Assembly: GCF_040564635.1 (NCBI RefSeq) | Contig: NZ_CP159837.1 | Span: forward strand, 4,699,001-4,763,000 | Direction of reading: 5' to 3' | Source of the DNA: Planktothricoides raciborskii GIHE-MW2 | GTDB taxonomy: Bacteria; Cyanobacteriota; Cyanobacteriia; Cyanobacteriales; Laspinemataceae | Length of the DNA stretch: 64,000 bases | In this document: in pieces, positions 1 to 9,257 of the stretch | Position numbering within the stretch: the stretch's first letter is position 1 | How the letters are laid out: the number at the start of each line of letters is the position of its first letter | The notes under the pieces: model-generated | What the model was told of the DNA's origin: nothing | The model's input: the letters and a program-made list of their open reading frames with translations, nothing else | Database searches by the model: none | Translations under genes and position numbers: made by a program

Positions 1-707
1 AAGAACGGCGCAATATTTTGTTTGAAGGCGCCCAAGGCACCTTACTGGACTTGGATCACGGCACCTATCCTTATGTCACCTCCTCTAACCCGGTGGCTGG
101 TGGGGCTTGTGTCGGGGCAGGAGTTGGCCCGACAATGATTGACCGCGTGATTGGGGTCTCCAAAGCCTATACCACTCGTGTGGGGGAAGGGCCATTTCCC
201 ACGGAAATGAAAGAAGGAATTGGCGAGTTGTTGTGCGATCGCGGGGCAGAATTTGGCACCACCACTGGTCGCAAACGGCGTTGCGGTTGGTTTGATGCGG
301 TCATCGGTCGTTATGCGGTGCGGATCAATGGTCTAGATTGTTTGGCCATTACCAAAATGGACGTACTCGACACCTTAGAAGAAATCAAAGTTTGTGTCGC
401 CTACGAAATCGATGGCGTTCGCTGTGAAAACTTCCCCAACAATGCCCGTCAATTTGCCCGTTGTCAACCGATTTATGAAACCGTACCCGGTTGGAAGCAA
501 TCTACGGAAAATTGCCGCACCCTGGAAGACTTACCCAAGGAGGCCCTGGACTATCTCAAATTCCTGGCTGAACTGATGGAAGTCCCCATTGCCATTGTCT
601 CTCTTGGAGCCGATCGCGACCAAACCATCATTGTCGAAGACCCGATCCACGGGCCAAAACGAGCCTTGTTAGATGCCAATGGCACCCCGGTCAGCGCCAA
701 ACCTTGA
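1..707 (+). CDS. purA: Adenylosuccinate synthetase, C-terminal part (cut by window edge)
   Basis: This enzyme joins IMP and aspartate using GTP to give adenylosuccinate, the first step from IMP to AMP, in the cytosol. Only about the last 235 residues are present; the frame is open to the left edge (in-frame codons start at base 3), so the start codon lies outside the window. The segment opens with the family block [19 protein letters not shown] and carries [15 protein letters not shown] and the late block [11 protein letters not shown]. The stop is TGA at 705-707. No frameshift is seen. The assignment is secure from these motifs. The 294 bases to the next gene hold no recognisable gene or RNA. 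Confidence 0.96.
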   Translation, partial: ERRNILFEGAQGTLLDLDHGTYPYVTSSNPVAGGACVGAGVGPTMIDRVIGVSKAYTTRVGEGPFPTEMKEGIGELLCDRGAEFGTTTGRKRRCGWFDAVIGRYAVRINGLDCLAITKMDVLDTLEEIKVCVAYEIDGVRCENFPNNARQFARCQPIYETVPGWKQSTENCRTLEDLPKEALDYLKFLAELMEVPIAIVSLGADRDQTIIVEDPIHGPKRALLDANGTPVSAKP

Positions 708-1001
708 TTTCTGATCCGCTAAACCAGGAGAAATGCAGGCTAATTTGCCTTGAATCAGCCAAAAAACTCAAGGAAAAAATGCTAAGATTGTATGTTTGTC
801 AATCTCTATTGACGGCGATCGCCGTGATTTGAATCATCGGCTGGAATCATCTTCCTGGCTGAACTGAAGCCAGACATAGTTCAAAAGCCTGATGGCTAAA
901 CAAGCACCAATCCCAGCGATCGACCAATAGAACTGACAGAACTGACACTGAAATCTTAGACAAAGTTAATCACGACAACCTAAAACCAACAATCAATCAA
1001 A

Positions 1002-1592
1002 ATGGAACTTACACTTGAATGTCAAAAACGCCCTGAAGGCAGCAAAACCAAAGCCCTGCGTCGTGATGGATTAATTCCTGCCGCCCTCTACGGTCACAAC
1101 GGGGCAGAATCGATTTCCCTCACCGTTAATGCTAAAGCCGCCGAACTGTTGCTCAAAAGTGCTTCAGTCAATAACACTTTGGTAAATTTAACCATTCCTG
1201 AACTCTCTTGGAATGGTAAAACCCTGTTGCGGGAAGTTCAAAGTCATCCTTGCAGACCTTTAGTCTATCACCTCAGCTTTTTTGCGATTTCCGCACAAGA
1301 CAGCGTGGAAGTCACTATTCCCCTAGCATTCGTCGGTGAATCTCCTGGAGTGAAGTTGAATGGTGGTTTACTAGACCCAGTCCTGACTGAACTAGAAGTC
1401 AAATGCGCTCCCGATAGCATCCCGGAAAAAATTGAAGTGGATATTTCTAGTCTGCAAGTGGGCAGTGCCCTGCATATCAGTGAACTGGTTCTGCCTGCCG
1501 GTGTCACCCCGTTGATTACCGATGGCAATCAAGTGGTCGTGACGGTCTTAGGTAGTCAAGGTGGATATGAGGGAGACGGAGGAGCCAATTAG
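1002..1592 (+). CDS. rplY: 50S ribosomal protein L25 / general stress protein Ctc
   Basis: L25 of the Ctc type binds 5S rRNA in the large ribosomal subunit. The 196 residues fit the two-domain form: an N-terminal 5S-binding domain (about residues 1-90, opening [20 protein letters not shown] and then GLIPAALYG) and a C-terminal beta domain (about 95-185, with [18 protein letters not shown] and a [15 protein letters not shown] segment). The ATG at 1002 gives the usual N-terminus; no strong Shine-Dalgarno is visible, as is common in cyanobacteria. In many cyanobacteria this gene follows purA, as it does here. A hairpin terminator lies 35 bases after the stop. The C-terminus ends in a short glycine-rich tail, [10 protein letters not shown]. 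Confidence 0.93.
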   Translation: MELTLECQKRPEGSKTKALRRDGLIPAALYGHNGAESISLTVNAKAAELLLKSASVNNTLVNLTIPELSWNGKTLLREVQSHPCRPLVYHLSFFAISAQDSVEVTIPLAFVGESPGVKLNGGLLDPVLTELEVKCAPDSIPEKIEVDISSLQVGSALHISELVLPAGVTPLITDGNQVVVTVLGSQGGYEGDGGAN

Positions 1593-1626
1593 ACGTAGCG
1601 GCACCTAAGTAAAAAATCTTTGAACC

Positions 1627-1653
1627 AACCAGGGGAATATCCCTGGTTTTTTT
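1627..1653 (+). terminator. Rho-independent terminator after rplY
   Basis: Arms AACCAGGG (1627-1634) and CCCTGGTT (1641-1648) form an 8-bp stem with a 6-base loop, followed by a run of T. The position, 35 bases after the rplY stop, fits transcription termination of that gene. Confidence 0.85.
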
Positions 1654-1756
1654 GTAATGACGATCTGACAGATTTCGCCGCAATAACCTAGGATTAGGAT
1701 CAGAAAACCGATCCAAAATCAAAAACACCAGCAAGGAAAAAAGGAAAAGAAAAAAC

Positions 1757-3295
1757 ATGACTGATACCAATCTTCCCCCAGTTATTCAACAAATGTTACA
1801 GCCAGAGTTCTATCCCCATCCGGTGCCAGAACCTGTGAAATTAATCCAAACCCATGTTTCTTTTGTACTGTTGGCTGGGGCTTATGCATACAAACTAAAA
1901 AAACCCGTCAATTTTGGCTTTTTGGATTTCTCAACTTTGGCAAAACGCCAGCATTTTTGTGGGGAAGAATTGCGGATGAACCGACGCAGTGCGCCGGACA
2001 TTTATCTAGAAGTATTGCCCATTACCCAAACCGGGGATAAATATCAACTAGGCGGTCATGGCGAACCAGTGGAATATACCTTAAAAATGCGCCAATTTCC
2101 CCAAGATGCTCTGCTGATTAACCTGTTTGAAGCCGGAAAGCTGAATCAAACGGAAATGCAAGAGTTGGGCAAAGTAGTGGCTGATTTCCACCGCCAAACC
2201 GCTACCAACGATTACATTCTCAAATTTGGGGAAGTAGCGCAAATTCGTCAGGCTTTTGACGAAAATTATGCCCAGAGTGAGAAATATATTGGCGGGCCAC
2301 AAACCCAAGCACAGTTTGACCAAACCAAAGCCTATACCGATAGCTTTTTTGGCGAAAAAGCTGCCCTATTTCAAGAGCGGATTGCCCAGGAAAAAATCCG
2401 GGAATGCCACGGAGATTTACACCTGAAAAATATTGCCATCATTGATGAAAAAAACGTCCTGTTTGACTGTATTGAATTTAACGAGCCATTCCGCTTTGTC
2501 GATACGATGTATGATGTGGCTTTTGCGGTGATGGACATTGAAGCCCGGGGACGAAAAGATTTAGCCAATGTGTTTTTAAACACCTATATTGAGCAAACCG
2601 CTGATTGGGCAGGATTGCAATTATTGCCTTTATATTTAAGTCGCCAAGCTTATGTCCGCGCTAAAGTCACGTCTTTCTTGTTAGATGACCCAGGGGTTCC
2701 CGCTGACCAAAAAGCTCAGGCAGAAAAAGCAGCGGCAGAGTATTATAAATTGGCTTGGGAATATACTCAGCCCGGTGAAGGTCGGTTATTTTTAATGTCT
2801 GGAGTATCCGGGTCTGGAAAATCAACGACGGCTCGCATTTTAGCGGAAAAAATTGGGGCGATTCACTTACGTTCTGATGCGGTGCGTAAACATTTGGCGG
2901 GTATTGGTTTAAATGAACGGGGTGGTAATGAAATTTATTCTCCGGAAATGACCCAGAAAACTTATCAACGTTTGTTAGAATTGGGCATTATGCTGACAAA
3001 ATCTGGGTTTCCGGTGATTTTAGATGCGAAATACGATCGCATTCAGTTACGCTCAGAGGCGATCGCCGCCGCAAAAGCCCAGAGCTTGCCCGTCACCATT
3101 CTGCATTGCACCGCACCGGAAGCGGTATTGCGTCACTGGCTCAGTCAACGCAGTGGAGATATTTCTGACGCCACCGCTGATTTACTTGCCAGTCAACTAG
3201 CCGCAACCGAACCATTTACTGAGGCGGAACAGCCATTGGTGAAAACGATTGATACCACCCAAGATGTGGCGGCACAATTGGCAACCATTGTGTAA
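1757..3295 (+). CDS. Fused aminoglycoside-phosphotransferase-like / P-loop kinase protein
   Basis: This 512-residue protein has two enzyme-like halves. Residues about 1-330 resemble the aminoglycoside phosphotransferase (APH) fold: the catalytic-loop motif CHGDLHLKNI and a following FDCIEFNEPFRFVDTMYDVAF segment with the metal-binding Asp. Residues about 345-512 form a P-loop ATPase/kinase domain with Walker A GVSGSGKST and a later LRSDAVRK segment typical of small-molecule kinases. This architecture is a known bacterial family of unknown substrate; no role in drug resistance should be assumed. The ATG at 1757 follows an A/G-rich stretch (AAGGAAAAAAGG), a plausible ribosome-binding site. The gene appears monocistronic, between the rplY terminator and a convergent pentapeptide gene. 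Confidence 0.85.
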   Translation: MTDTNLPPVIQQMLQPEFYPHPVPEPVKLIQTHVSFVLLAGAYAYKLKKPVNFGFLDFSTLAKRQHFCGEELRMNRRSAPDIYLEVLPITQTGDKYQLGGHGEPVEYTLKMRQFPQDALLINLFEAGKLNQTEMQELGKVVADFHRQTATNDYILKFGEVAQIRQAFDENYAQSEKYIGGPQTQAQFDQTKAYTDSFFGEKAALFQERIAQEKIRECHGDLHLKNIAIIDEKNVLFDCIEFNEPFRFVDTMYDVAFAVMDIEARGRKDLANVFLNTYIEQTADWAGLQLLPLYLSRQAYVRAKVTSFLLDDPGVPADQKAQAEKAAAEYYKLAWEYTQPGEGRLFLMSGVSGSGKSTTARILAEKIGAIHLRSDAVRKHLAGIGLNERGGNEIYSPEMTQKTYQRLLELGIMLTKSGFPVILDAKYDRIQLRSEAIAAAKAQSLPVTILHCTAPEAVLRHWLSQRSGDISDATADLLASQLAATEPFTEAEQPLVKTIDTTQDVAAQLATIV

Positions 3296-3320
3296 AAAAT
3301 TGCATCACCATCAGATGTAG

Positions 3321-3339
3321 GGTGGGCGGAAAGCCCACC
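3321..3339. terminator. Hairpin between convergent genes
   Basis: GGTGGGC (3321-3327) and GCCCACC (3333-3339) make a 7-bp GC-rich stem with a 5-base loop, 26 bases after the stop of the kinase-like gene. No T-run follows, so termination is only possible. It may instead be one of the short palindromic repeats common in this genome. Confidence 0.35.
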
Positions 3340-3488
3340 ACCTTCGATCCTGTCTGAAAAGGGAGAAGTATTTCAGGTGCCGATCGGCTCTTTTGCCAGT
3401 GGTTTTGACCCACAATTCCCGGAAAAATGGCCAAAAACTAGCTTTTTCCCTGGCTGCCTTTAAATTACCGGCCTTTGAATTACGGCAT

Positions 3489-4430
3489 TTAAATTACTGT
3501 AACTCTCAAAGTTGTTGCTTGAGAATCAATTTTAGCATCAATGAACGATTCAAACTCTTGGTTCAATTCTTGATGGTTACTGGTTAAGCAGAAATAGCGT
3601 TTCGTCTTTTCCGGTAAAATCGTATCCGTAAAATTTGCCTCGGATATATTTGCCCCAATTAAAGTGGCATTGCTCAGATCCGCACATTTAAAATCCGTGC
3701 GCCGCAAACAAGTCCAATTGAGATTGGCGTGATCCAGCCATGTGAGAACTAATTTGGCTTCGGTGAGATCGGCTCCAGATAAATTCGCTCCTCGCAGTTG
3801 GGCTTCAGTGAGATTCGCTGCGATTAAATTTGCTCCCTCTAATTTAATCCCATTCATTTTCGCCCCTTTGAGATTAACGGCGACTAAATTGGAACCCGTC
3901 AGATCCACTCCATTTAAATAAGCTTCTTCCAGGTTAATCCCATGAAAAACGGCGCCATATAACATGGCGCCGCTAAGTCTGGCAAATGACAGATTCGCCC
4001 AGCTAAAATTTGCCCCACTCAGGTTAGCGCCACGCAAGTTAATCCATTCCAAATTGGCACAACCAAAGTTGGCACTACGCAGGTTGGCTTGGAAGAAATT
4101 CGCCCCGACCATATTGGTGCCAGTTAAGTTGGCTCTAGGAAGTTTGGCTTTGGCAAAATTGGCGCCGGTCATGGTGGCTTTGGCTAAATTAGCATCTGGG
4201 AGCTTGCTTTTGTCCATCTTGACGAAATTAAGATTCGCCCAGTATAAGTTGGCTTGACTTAAGTTCGCTCCTGTCAGGTGCGCCCGACTCAAATTGGTGC
4301 CTTTCAGGTTGGCGCTAGTCCAGATAATGCCCGGTAAATGACAGCGACTGAGGTCTAGTCCACTGAGGTCAGCCCCGGTGAAATCTCTCTGACCGCTGGC
4401 GTATAAATCGAGAATTTCATTGCGTTCCAT
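3489..4430 (-). CDS. Pentapeptide-repeat protein
   Basis: The 313 residues are almost entirely A(D/N)LxX pentapeptide repeats (for example LSGANL, LTGANL, LRGANL), which fold as a right-handed quadrilateral beta-helix. The repeats run from about residue 18 to 270, roughly 50 units. After them comes a short non-repeat tail containing KTKRYFCLTSNHQELNQEFE. There is no signal peptide, so it is probably cytosolic. Such proteins are very common in cyanobacteria and mostly of unknown function; some of the family mimic DNA, but nothing here shows that. The start MERNEILDLYASGQRDFTGA is typical: a short helix before the first coil. The coding DNA is itself repetitive, so long false reading frames appear on the opposite strand. 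Confidence 0.92.
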   Translation of the reverse strand: MERNEILDLYASGQRDFTGADLSGLDLSRCHLPGIIWTSANLKGTNLSRAHLTGANLSQANLYWANLNFVKMDKSKLPDANLAKATMTGANFAKAKLPRANLTGTNMVGANFFQANLRSANFGCANLEWINLRGANLSGANFSWANLSFARLSGAMLYGAVFHGINLEEAYLNGVDLTGSNLVAVNLKGAKMNGIKLEGANLIAANLTEAQLRGANLSGADLTEAKLVLTWLDHANLNWTCLRRTDFKCADLSNATLIGANISEANFTDTILPEKTKRYFCLTSNHQELNQEFESFIDAKIDSQATTLRVTVI

Positions 4431-4761
4431 ATGTTTACTTCCCTGTATATGCGATCGCCTTCTGGGTAAATGCTAATGTTGCTCCAAACGATCAATCCCC
4501 CAGAAAGAGAGTGAATCACCTAAGATGATCGCCCATACGGACATCTCAGACTTGGAAACCGCTCTTTACCACAAATTAACCTAAAAAAAGTAATTTACAT
4601 AAAATTTTAATAATTTGTGGTGACGTGGTGACATTTTAGCATTAGATGGCATGATTAACCGAATGATTGACCGATAATTTGTCGATCGATCATTCGTGCA
4701 TGAGCATAAGTGCTTAATATGGATGGTTTTAGCTTAATCTACCATTGAACGGAGTTTGTAT
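4431..4761. other. Intergenic region between divergent genes
   Basis: These 331 bases separate the pentapeptide gene (leftward) from the membrane-protein gene (rightward), so both promoters should lie here. The sequence is AT-rich in the middle (4570-4640) and holds one HIP1 octamer near 4450 and an overlapping CGATCGAT motif near 4683. No clear sigma-70 hexamer pair, hairpin terminator or RNA gene could be recognised. Confidence 0.5.
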
Positions 4762-5421
4762 ATGTTGAGCAAAATAGGCTTTGGACTACTATGGCTGGGA
4801 TTTGTAATATATGCGTTTATTTTTGCCCCGCCCGACCAACCGGACACGATCGCCCTAATTACCAATCTCTCCACGGGGAAATGGGAAAACATTAATCCCC
4901 TAATTATTTCTCTATTTAATTTGATGGGGATTTGGCCGATGGTTTATACTTGCATCCTTTTAATTGATGGCCGGGGGCAAAAAATCCCCGCTTGGCCATT
5001 TGCCTTGGGGTCTTGGGCTTTGGGAGCTTTTGCTTTGTTGCCTTATTTTGCCTTGCGTCAACCGAATCCTCAGTTTTCCGGGCAAAAAAATCTCTTGCTC
5101 AACATCCTGGATGCTCGCTTAACCGGAGTGGTGTTAACCCTTGGCACCATTGTTTTATTCGCATCAGGTTTGATCAATGGCAATTGGGCAGATTTTATCC
5201 AGCAGTGGCAAACTTCCCGATTTATTCATGTAATGAGCTTGGATTTCTGCGTGTTAAGTCTTATTTTTCCCGCATTACTGGGAGATGATCTCCCCCGTCG
5301 TGGCATTAACAATCCAGTGATTTTTTGGCTAGTAGCCTTAATTCCTCTATTTGGTCCAGTGGTTTATTTAGCCTGTCGTCCACCCTTGCAAATTGCCGAT
5401 TCTGAGGCGATTCGCCCCTAA
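4762..5421 (+). CDS. Conserved polytopic membrane protein of unknown function
   Basis: The protein has about 219 residues and several hydrophobic segments: about 5-22 (GFGLLWLGFVIYAFIF), 45-65, 77-95, 115-135, 150-170 and 180-195. This suggests about six transmembrane helices. ATG at 4762 is preferred over a TTG two codons upstream because GGAG at 4751-4754 sits at good spacing. The DGRGQK loop and late PLFGPVVYLACRP segment look like a conserved cyanobacterial/plastid family, but I do not recognise a function. It stands alone; a hairpin terminator shared with the convergent regulator gene follows. Confidence 0.8.
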   Translation: MLSKIGFGLLWLGFVIYAFIFAPPDQPDTIALITNLSTGKWENINPLIISLFNLMGIWPMVYTCILLIDGRGQKIPAWPFALGSWALGAFALLPYFALRQPNPQFSGQKNLLLNILDARLTGVVLTLGTIVLFASGLINGNWADFIQQWQTSRFIHVMSLDFCVLSLIFPALLGDDLPRRGINNPVIFWLVALIPLFGPVVYLACRPPLQIADSEAIRP

Positions 5422-5536
5422 GCGCTTTGGGGCGCAAGCTTCACGCGGATCCCCGCCCAGTCCCCCATCACCCCACCACAACCAGCCCTTAATTCAAGGG
5501 TTCTCCTCGTGAATAAACTGGTGAATCAATAACTGC

Positions 5537-5567
5537 CAGCCCGGTTTTTTTCCTAAACACCGGGCTG
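5537..5567. terminator. Bidirectional hairpin between convergent genes
   Basis: CAGCCCGG (5537-5544) pairs with CCGGGCTG (5560-5567). The loop is 15 bases and T-rich on the plus strand. It lies between the membrane-protein stop (5421) and the convergent regulator stop (5582), so it may serve both. Confidence 0.55.
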
Positions 5568-5581
5568 CTGAATTAATCCCT

Positions 5582-7333
5582 TCATTCAACTCGTGAAGGT
5601 AATTTTAACTTGGTTCCGTTTTTGAGCATTTCTTCCAACTTATCTCCTGGCACAGGGGGGCTAAAGAAATAACCTTGAATTGTGTTACATTTTTGTTCTC
5701 TGAGAAACTCTAGTTCGGCTTCAGTCTCCACCCCTTCGGCAATCACGTGCAAGTTCAGTCCATGAGCCATAGAAATAATGGCCTTAGTAATTGTCGCATT
5801 TTTTTCATTGGTATTAATATCAGTGACAAAACAACGATCTATTTTTAAAATATCTAAATTAAAGTTCTGCAAATAACCTAAAGAAGAATAACCCGTGCCA
5901 AAATCATCCAGGGAAATGCTAATTCCCAAAGCTTTTAACTTTTTCAAATGAGTGGTGGCAAGTTTAATATTATCCACTAGCATACTTTCCGTCAGTTCTA
6001 ACTCTAAATACTGGGGTTCTAACTTAGTGTCTGTCAAAATATTGACAATTTTCTCAGTCAAATCCGGTTGATTGAATTGCCGAACCGATAAATTAACGGC
6101 AATGCGGAGCGGCGGTAAGCCCCGATCTTGCCAGGTCTTCACTTGTTGACAAGCGGTTTGCAGCACCCATTCGCCGATCGGCACAATCAAGCCATTTTGT
6201 TCTGCCAAAGGAATAAATTGTCCAGGAGAAATCAATCCTTGTTCTGGAAGCATCCAGCGCAGCAAAGCTTCAGCCCCAATAATCCGCCCAGAGGTTAAGT
6301 CTACTTGCGGTTGGTAATATATCTGAAATTGAGAACGTTCTAAGGCATACCTTAAATTCGTTTCTAGATTCAACAATTCCACCGAAACCGCCTGGATATT
6401 TGGGGAATAAAATTGAAATTGATTGCCCCCGAGTTGCTTGGCATAAGAAAGCGCCGCCTCCGCGTGTTGCATTAGTTCGTCAATATCTTCGCCATCTTTG
6501 GGTGACAAAGCAATCCCAATACTGGCGGACAGAGAAATTTTGTGTTGATCCAATGTAATCGGTTTTGACAGACGTTCGATAATCCTTTGGGCAACTTGTG
6601 ATGCTTGCTCGGTAAGTTCGAGAGATTGTTGGTTTTCTGAAGCTAAAATAATCGCAAATTGATCGGTATTTAGTCGGGCTACGGTATCGCCAAAATCAAC
6701 ACAGGTAATTAAGCGGTGGGCAACATTTTGAATTAGCCGATCGCCCGAAGCATATCCCAAGGATTCCACAATCCGGTAAAAGCGATCGATCGCCATCACT
6801 AAAATCGACGGCGGTTGACCTGAACCTTTTTGGAGCAGACTTTCATCAAACTTTTCTCGCAATAGCAGTTGATTGGGCAAGTTGGTCAACCGATCATAAT
6901 AGAGAGAATGAATCAATTCCTTTTGCGCCACTTCGAGTTGATCGTGGTAACGTTCAGTCATCGCCTGGTGTTTGGCCAATCGTGCGGTGACAGCGGTGAG
7001 CAGTTCGGTGCGGCGAAAGGGCTTGGTCAAGTAATCATCAGCCCCCAAATTCATCCCGGTGCGAATATCCGTTTTGTCTGCCCTGGCCGTCAAAAAAATA
7101 AATGGAATCGTTTTGGTGGAAGAATTTTGCCGCAATAGCTTCAGTACGCCATATCCATCCAGTTCTGGCATTGTTACGTCACAAATAATCAAATTCGGTA
7201 GATTCTTCACGGCGATTTCAATACCTCGGCGACCATTTTCCGCGCCAATGGCTTCAAAATCACCAGATTCTAAAATTTCCACAATATTAGACCGAACGAT
7301 TTCTTCGTCTTCGATGACTAAAATTTTGTTCAT
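5582..7333 (-). CDS. Response regulator with REC, degenerate GGDEF and EAL domains
   Basis: This 583-residue protein probably breaks down cyclic di-GMP in response to phosphorylation. An N-terminal receiver domain (about 1-120) has IEDEE acidic residues, the phospho-acceptor D52 in CDVTMPELDGYG and the KPF lysine. The GGDEF domain (about 160-315) is degenerate: ARLNTDQFAIIL replaces the GGDEF motif, so it is unlikely to make c-di-GMP. The EAL domain (about 325-570) keeps EALLRW, the loop motif DDFGTGYSSL and AEGVETEAEL, consistent with an active phosphodiesterase. I start at ATG 7333 (MNKILVIEDEE, after AGAGG) because it begins the receiver fold; a longer frame adds 11 unlikely residues. The receiver is closely similar to three others in this window. 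Confidence 0.93.
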   Translation of the reverse strand: MNKILVIEDEEIVRSNIVEILESGDFEAIGAENGRRGIEIAVKNLPNLIICDVTMPELDGYGVLKLLRQNSSTKTIPFIFLTARADKTDIRTGMNLGADDYLTKPFRRTELLTAVTARLAKHQAMTERYHDQLEVAQKELIHSLYYDRLTNLPNQLLLREKFDESLLQKGSGQPPSILVMAIDRFYRIVESLGYASGDRLIQNVAHRLITCVDFGDTVARLNTDQFAIILASENQQSLELTEQASQVAQRIIERLSKPITLDQHKISLSASIGIALSPKDGEDIDELMQHAEAALSYAKQLGGNQFQFYSPNIQAVSVELLNLETNLRYALERSQFQIYYQPQVDLTSGRIIGAEALLRWMLPEQGLISPGQFIPLAEQNGLIVPIGEWVLQTACQQVKTWQDRGLPPLRIAVNLSVRQFNQPDLTEKIVNILTDTKLEPQYLELELTESMLVDNIKLATTHLKKLKALGISISLDDFGTGYSSLGYLQNFNLDILKIDRCFVTDINTNEKNATITKAIISMAHGLNLHVIAEGVETEAELEFLREQKCNTIQGYFFSPPVPGDKLEEMLKNGTKLKLPSRVE

Positions 7334-7613
7334 AACCTCTGCGATCGACTGATGGAGTTGGGACAATAGGGATTTATTTCACGGGACTGTGCTGATGAGT
7401 TATATTTTAACTGACTCTGACTCAGAAGTCTTTTGAGCGAACATTTCCCTGGTTTCTGCTGGCCATTCGAGTCTTGAACGAATTTGTATCAGTCGCCCCC
7501 TGGCAAAATGCTCATCGGTTCAGTGGTGAAAACAATATTACGGACAATCTATTGACGGCAGGATAGCCTTGGGCAGATTTAACCGAGGACGCTAAATTTC
7601 TGCTGTTTTCTCC

Positions 7614-8342
7614 CTAATATAATTTTTTATCCGATTTCATAATGGATTTGGCTTCAATCAGGTTAAATTGCCGTAACAACTTGACGTTATCTAAGGTCAA
7701 GAGTTCTTGGACATCAGAGACTTGATTTAATAAGGCAATTTCTTTGTCAAACTCTTCTTGCAATATTTCTAAATAGCGATCGCGTGATGCTCCTGGGGGG
7801 GTATTTTTTAGCATCTTAATTGCCAAATTAATCTTGGATAGAGGATCCCGTAAATCGCTGATTAACTTCATCAGCAATCCCTCTTTGGTTTCACTGAGTT
7901 GCTGGAGATCCTGCATTTTTGACAGTAATCCTTCCGCCCTTTGAAACTGGGATATATACTTTTGCATCACTGCCGCTTGTTTTTCCAGCCGGATGTTCAC
8001 CGCTTCCAGCAACTCTTTGCGGCGAAACGGCTTAGAGATATAGTCATCTGCTCCCAAATTCATCCCTTGACGCAGATCCCCTTTATCTGCTTTAGCCGTG
8101 AGAAAAATAAACGGAATAATTTCGGTTAAGGGCTGAGAACGCAGTTTAGTCAGCACTCCGTATCCATCTAAAACCGGCATCATAATGTCACAAATGATCA
8201 AATCGGGGATTTCTTGAGTAGCCAACTGAACGCCTATCTCACCATTTTCGGCGCCAATTGCCCTAAAACCTCCTGATTCCAGAATTTCTATGATGTTGGT
8301 TAAGACGGGTTTTTCATCTTCAATCACTAAAATTTTTTTCAT
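7614..8342 (-). CDS. Response regulator with a kinase-like helical tail lacking the phospho-histidine
   Basis: The 242-residue protein begins with a receiver domain (1-120) like that of the next gene: MKKILVIEDEKPVL, D52 in CDIMMPVLDGYG and K in SKPFRRKE. After a coiled helix (about 120-150) comes a segment resembling the dimerisation/His-phosphotransfer helices of histidine kinases (LLMKLISDLRDPLSKINLAI). Where kinases have HELRTPL, this has SDLRDPL, so the phospho-accepting His is absent and no ATPase domain follows. It is therefore probably a signalling adaptor that dimerises through this tail (inference). It lies 280 bases downstream of the REC-GGDEF-EAL gene on the same strand, so co-transcription is possible but not shown. 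Confidence 0.88.
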   Translation of the reverse strand: MKKILVIEDEKPVLTNIIEILESGGFRAIGAENGEIGVQLATQEIPDLIICDIMMPVLDGYGVLTKLRSQPLTEIIPFIFLTAKADKGDLRQGMNLGADDYISKPFRRKELLEAVNIRLEKQAAVMQKYISQFQRAEGLLSKMQDLQQLSETKEGLLMKLISDLRDPLSKINLAIKMLKNTPPGASRDRYLEILQEEFDKEIALLNQVSDVQELLTLDNVKLLRQFNLIEAKSIMKSDKKLY

Positions 8343-8420
8343 AACCTGCTCCCAGAATTGTGCCGCATATGCTTATGATGGTTGTCAGCATAACCAGTTT
8401 ATTAGTGTAGCATTTTTTAT

Positions 8421-8586
8421 CTAAACCTCGTCCATATTAAAAAATTTCTCCCTCGAAGCCGGAAACGGTTTTGAGGCAAATAATCCAGATTGAAAGATTC
8501 TACCTAAACCTCGTCCATGTTGAAAAAGTTCTCCCTCGAATCCGGAAACGGGTTTGAGGCAAGTAGTCCAGACTGAAAGATTCTAC
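8421..8586. repeat. Two tandem 83-bp direct repeats
   Basis: Unit 1 is 8421-8503 and unit 2 is 8504-8586. Both begin CTAAACCTCGTCCAT and end AGATTCTAC; about ten positions differ, for example AGCC against ATCC in the middle. The copies lie just beyond the stop of the decayed haemagglutinin gene. They do not look coding. Next to them at 8597-8612 is a palindrome CCAGGT-AGAG-ACCTGG. Confidence 0.85.
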
Positions 8587-8619
8587 CTAAAAAACTCCAG
8601 GTAGAGACCTGGACGCGGT

Positions 8620-9218
8620 TTAAACAATGGCATTTTCTCCTCCCTGGATTTGAATTTTACCTGGGTTGACGCCAAACTGTAAACCGATAGGTAGATTTAT
8701 TGTTAGCAATGATGATGTTTCTGGGTTTTTGGCACTAAAAACCCAGAAACATCATTAAATAATAGTTGGTCAGCGGTACTGGCAATACATGAGCCGCCAA
8801 TTTCTAATTGGGCATTGGGGCAGAAGGATATGCCGTTGGGATTGATTAAAAATAAGTTAGCATTGCCATTAGCCCGAATTAATCCGTCAATGTGAGAAAG
8901 ATTTGCCCCGGTAATTCGGGTGATAATATTATTGATAGTCTCTGGGTTGTTAAAATAGGCTTCGGTTTCCGTGGATACAGAAAATTCTTGGAAGCTATGA
9001 AATATGTTTTGCCTCGCCGTGGTGCCACCGTTAATGGTGAATATGTCGCCATTTTGAATCACCTGGGAATTATTCGGTAGCGTATTATCTGGGATAACTT
9101 GCGCGATCGCCAAATTGTCGAGCAGGCTCAATTGCAGGATAATCAAACAAATGCGATCAATTGGGCATTGATAGAAACACTTAACTTGTTGGCGATCGAG
9201 TCTGAGAGTTAAGAACAT
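8620..9218 (-). pseudogene. Remnant of a filamentous-haemagglutinin N-terminal (TPS) domain protein
   Basis: Reading leftward from ATG 9218 there is a hydrophobic leader followed by the typical two-partner-secretion domain: AQVIPDNTLPNNSQ, GGTTARQNIFHSFQEFSV, LSHIDGLIRANGNANLFLINP and STADQLLFND. Intact family members run to over 500 residues. Here the frame stops at 8703. The next family segment, LLTINLPIGLQFGVNPGKIQ, continues in another frame and ends in a stop at 8620-8622, so the gene is both frameshifted and truncated. The break coincides with a 19-bp perfect hairpin at 8712-8755. In the intact family this would be a secreted surface or CHAT-type protein exported by a TpsB pore. No partner pore gene is present. 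Confidence 0.85.
8712..8755. repeat. Perfect 19-bp hairpin inside the haemagglutinin remnant
   Basis: The arms 8712-8730 and 8737-8755 are perfect reverse complements (ATGATGTTTCTGGGTTTTT), separated by GGCACT. The hairpin sits exactly where the reading frame of the remnant is lost and replaces the variable loop expected before LLTINLPIG. Its core TTTCTGGGTTT resembles the GAAACCCGGTTTC palindromes found elsewhere in the window, suggesting a related mobile or expandable palindrome. Confidence 0.8.
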
Positions 9219-9257
9219 ATTGGTTAAAAAATATATGATCGAAATTACAGGTTTTCT

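Noticed and set aside
3964-4257. Plus-strand frame opposite the pentapeptide gene
   Set aside because: The periodic leucine/alanine pattern is the antisense reading of pentapeptide repeats.
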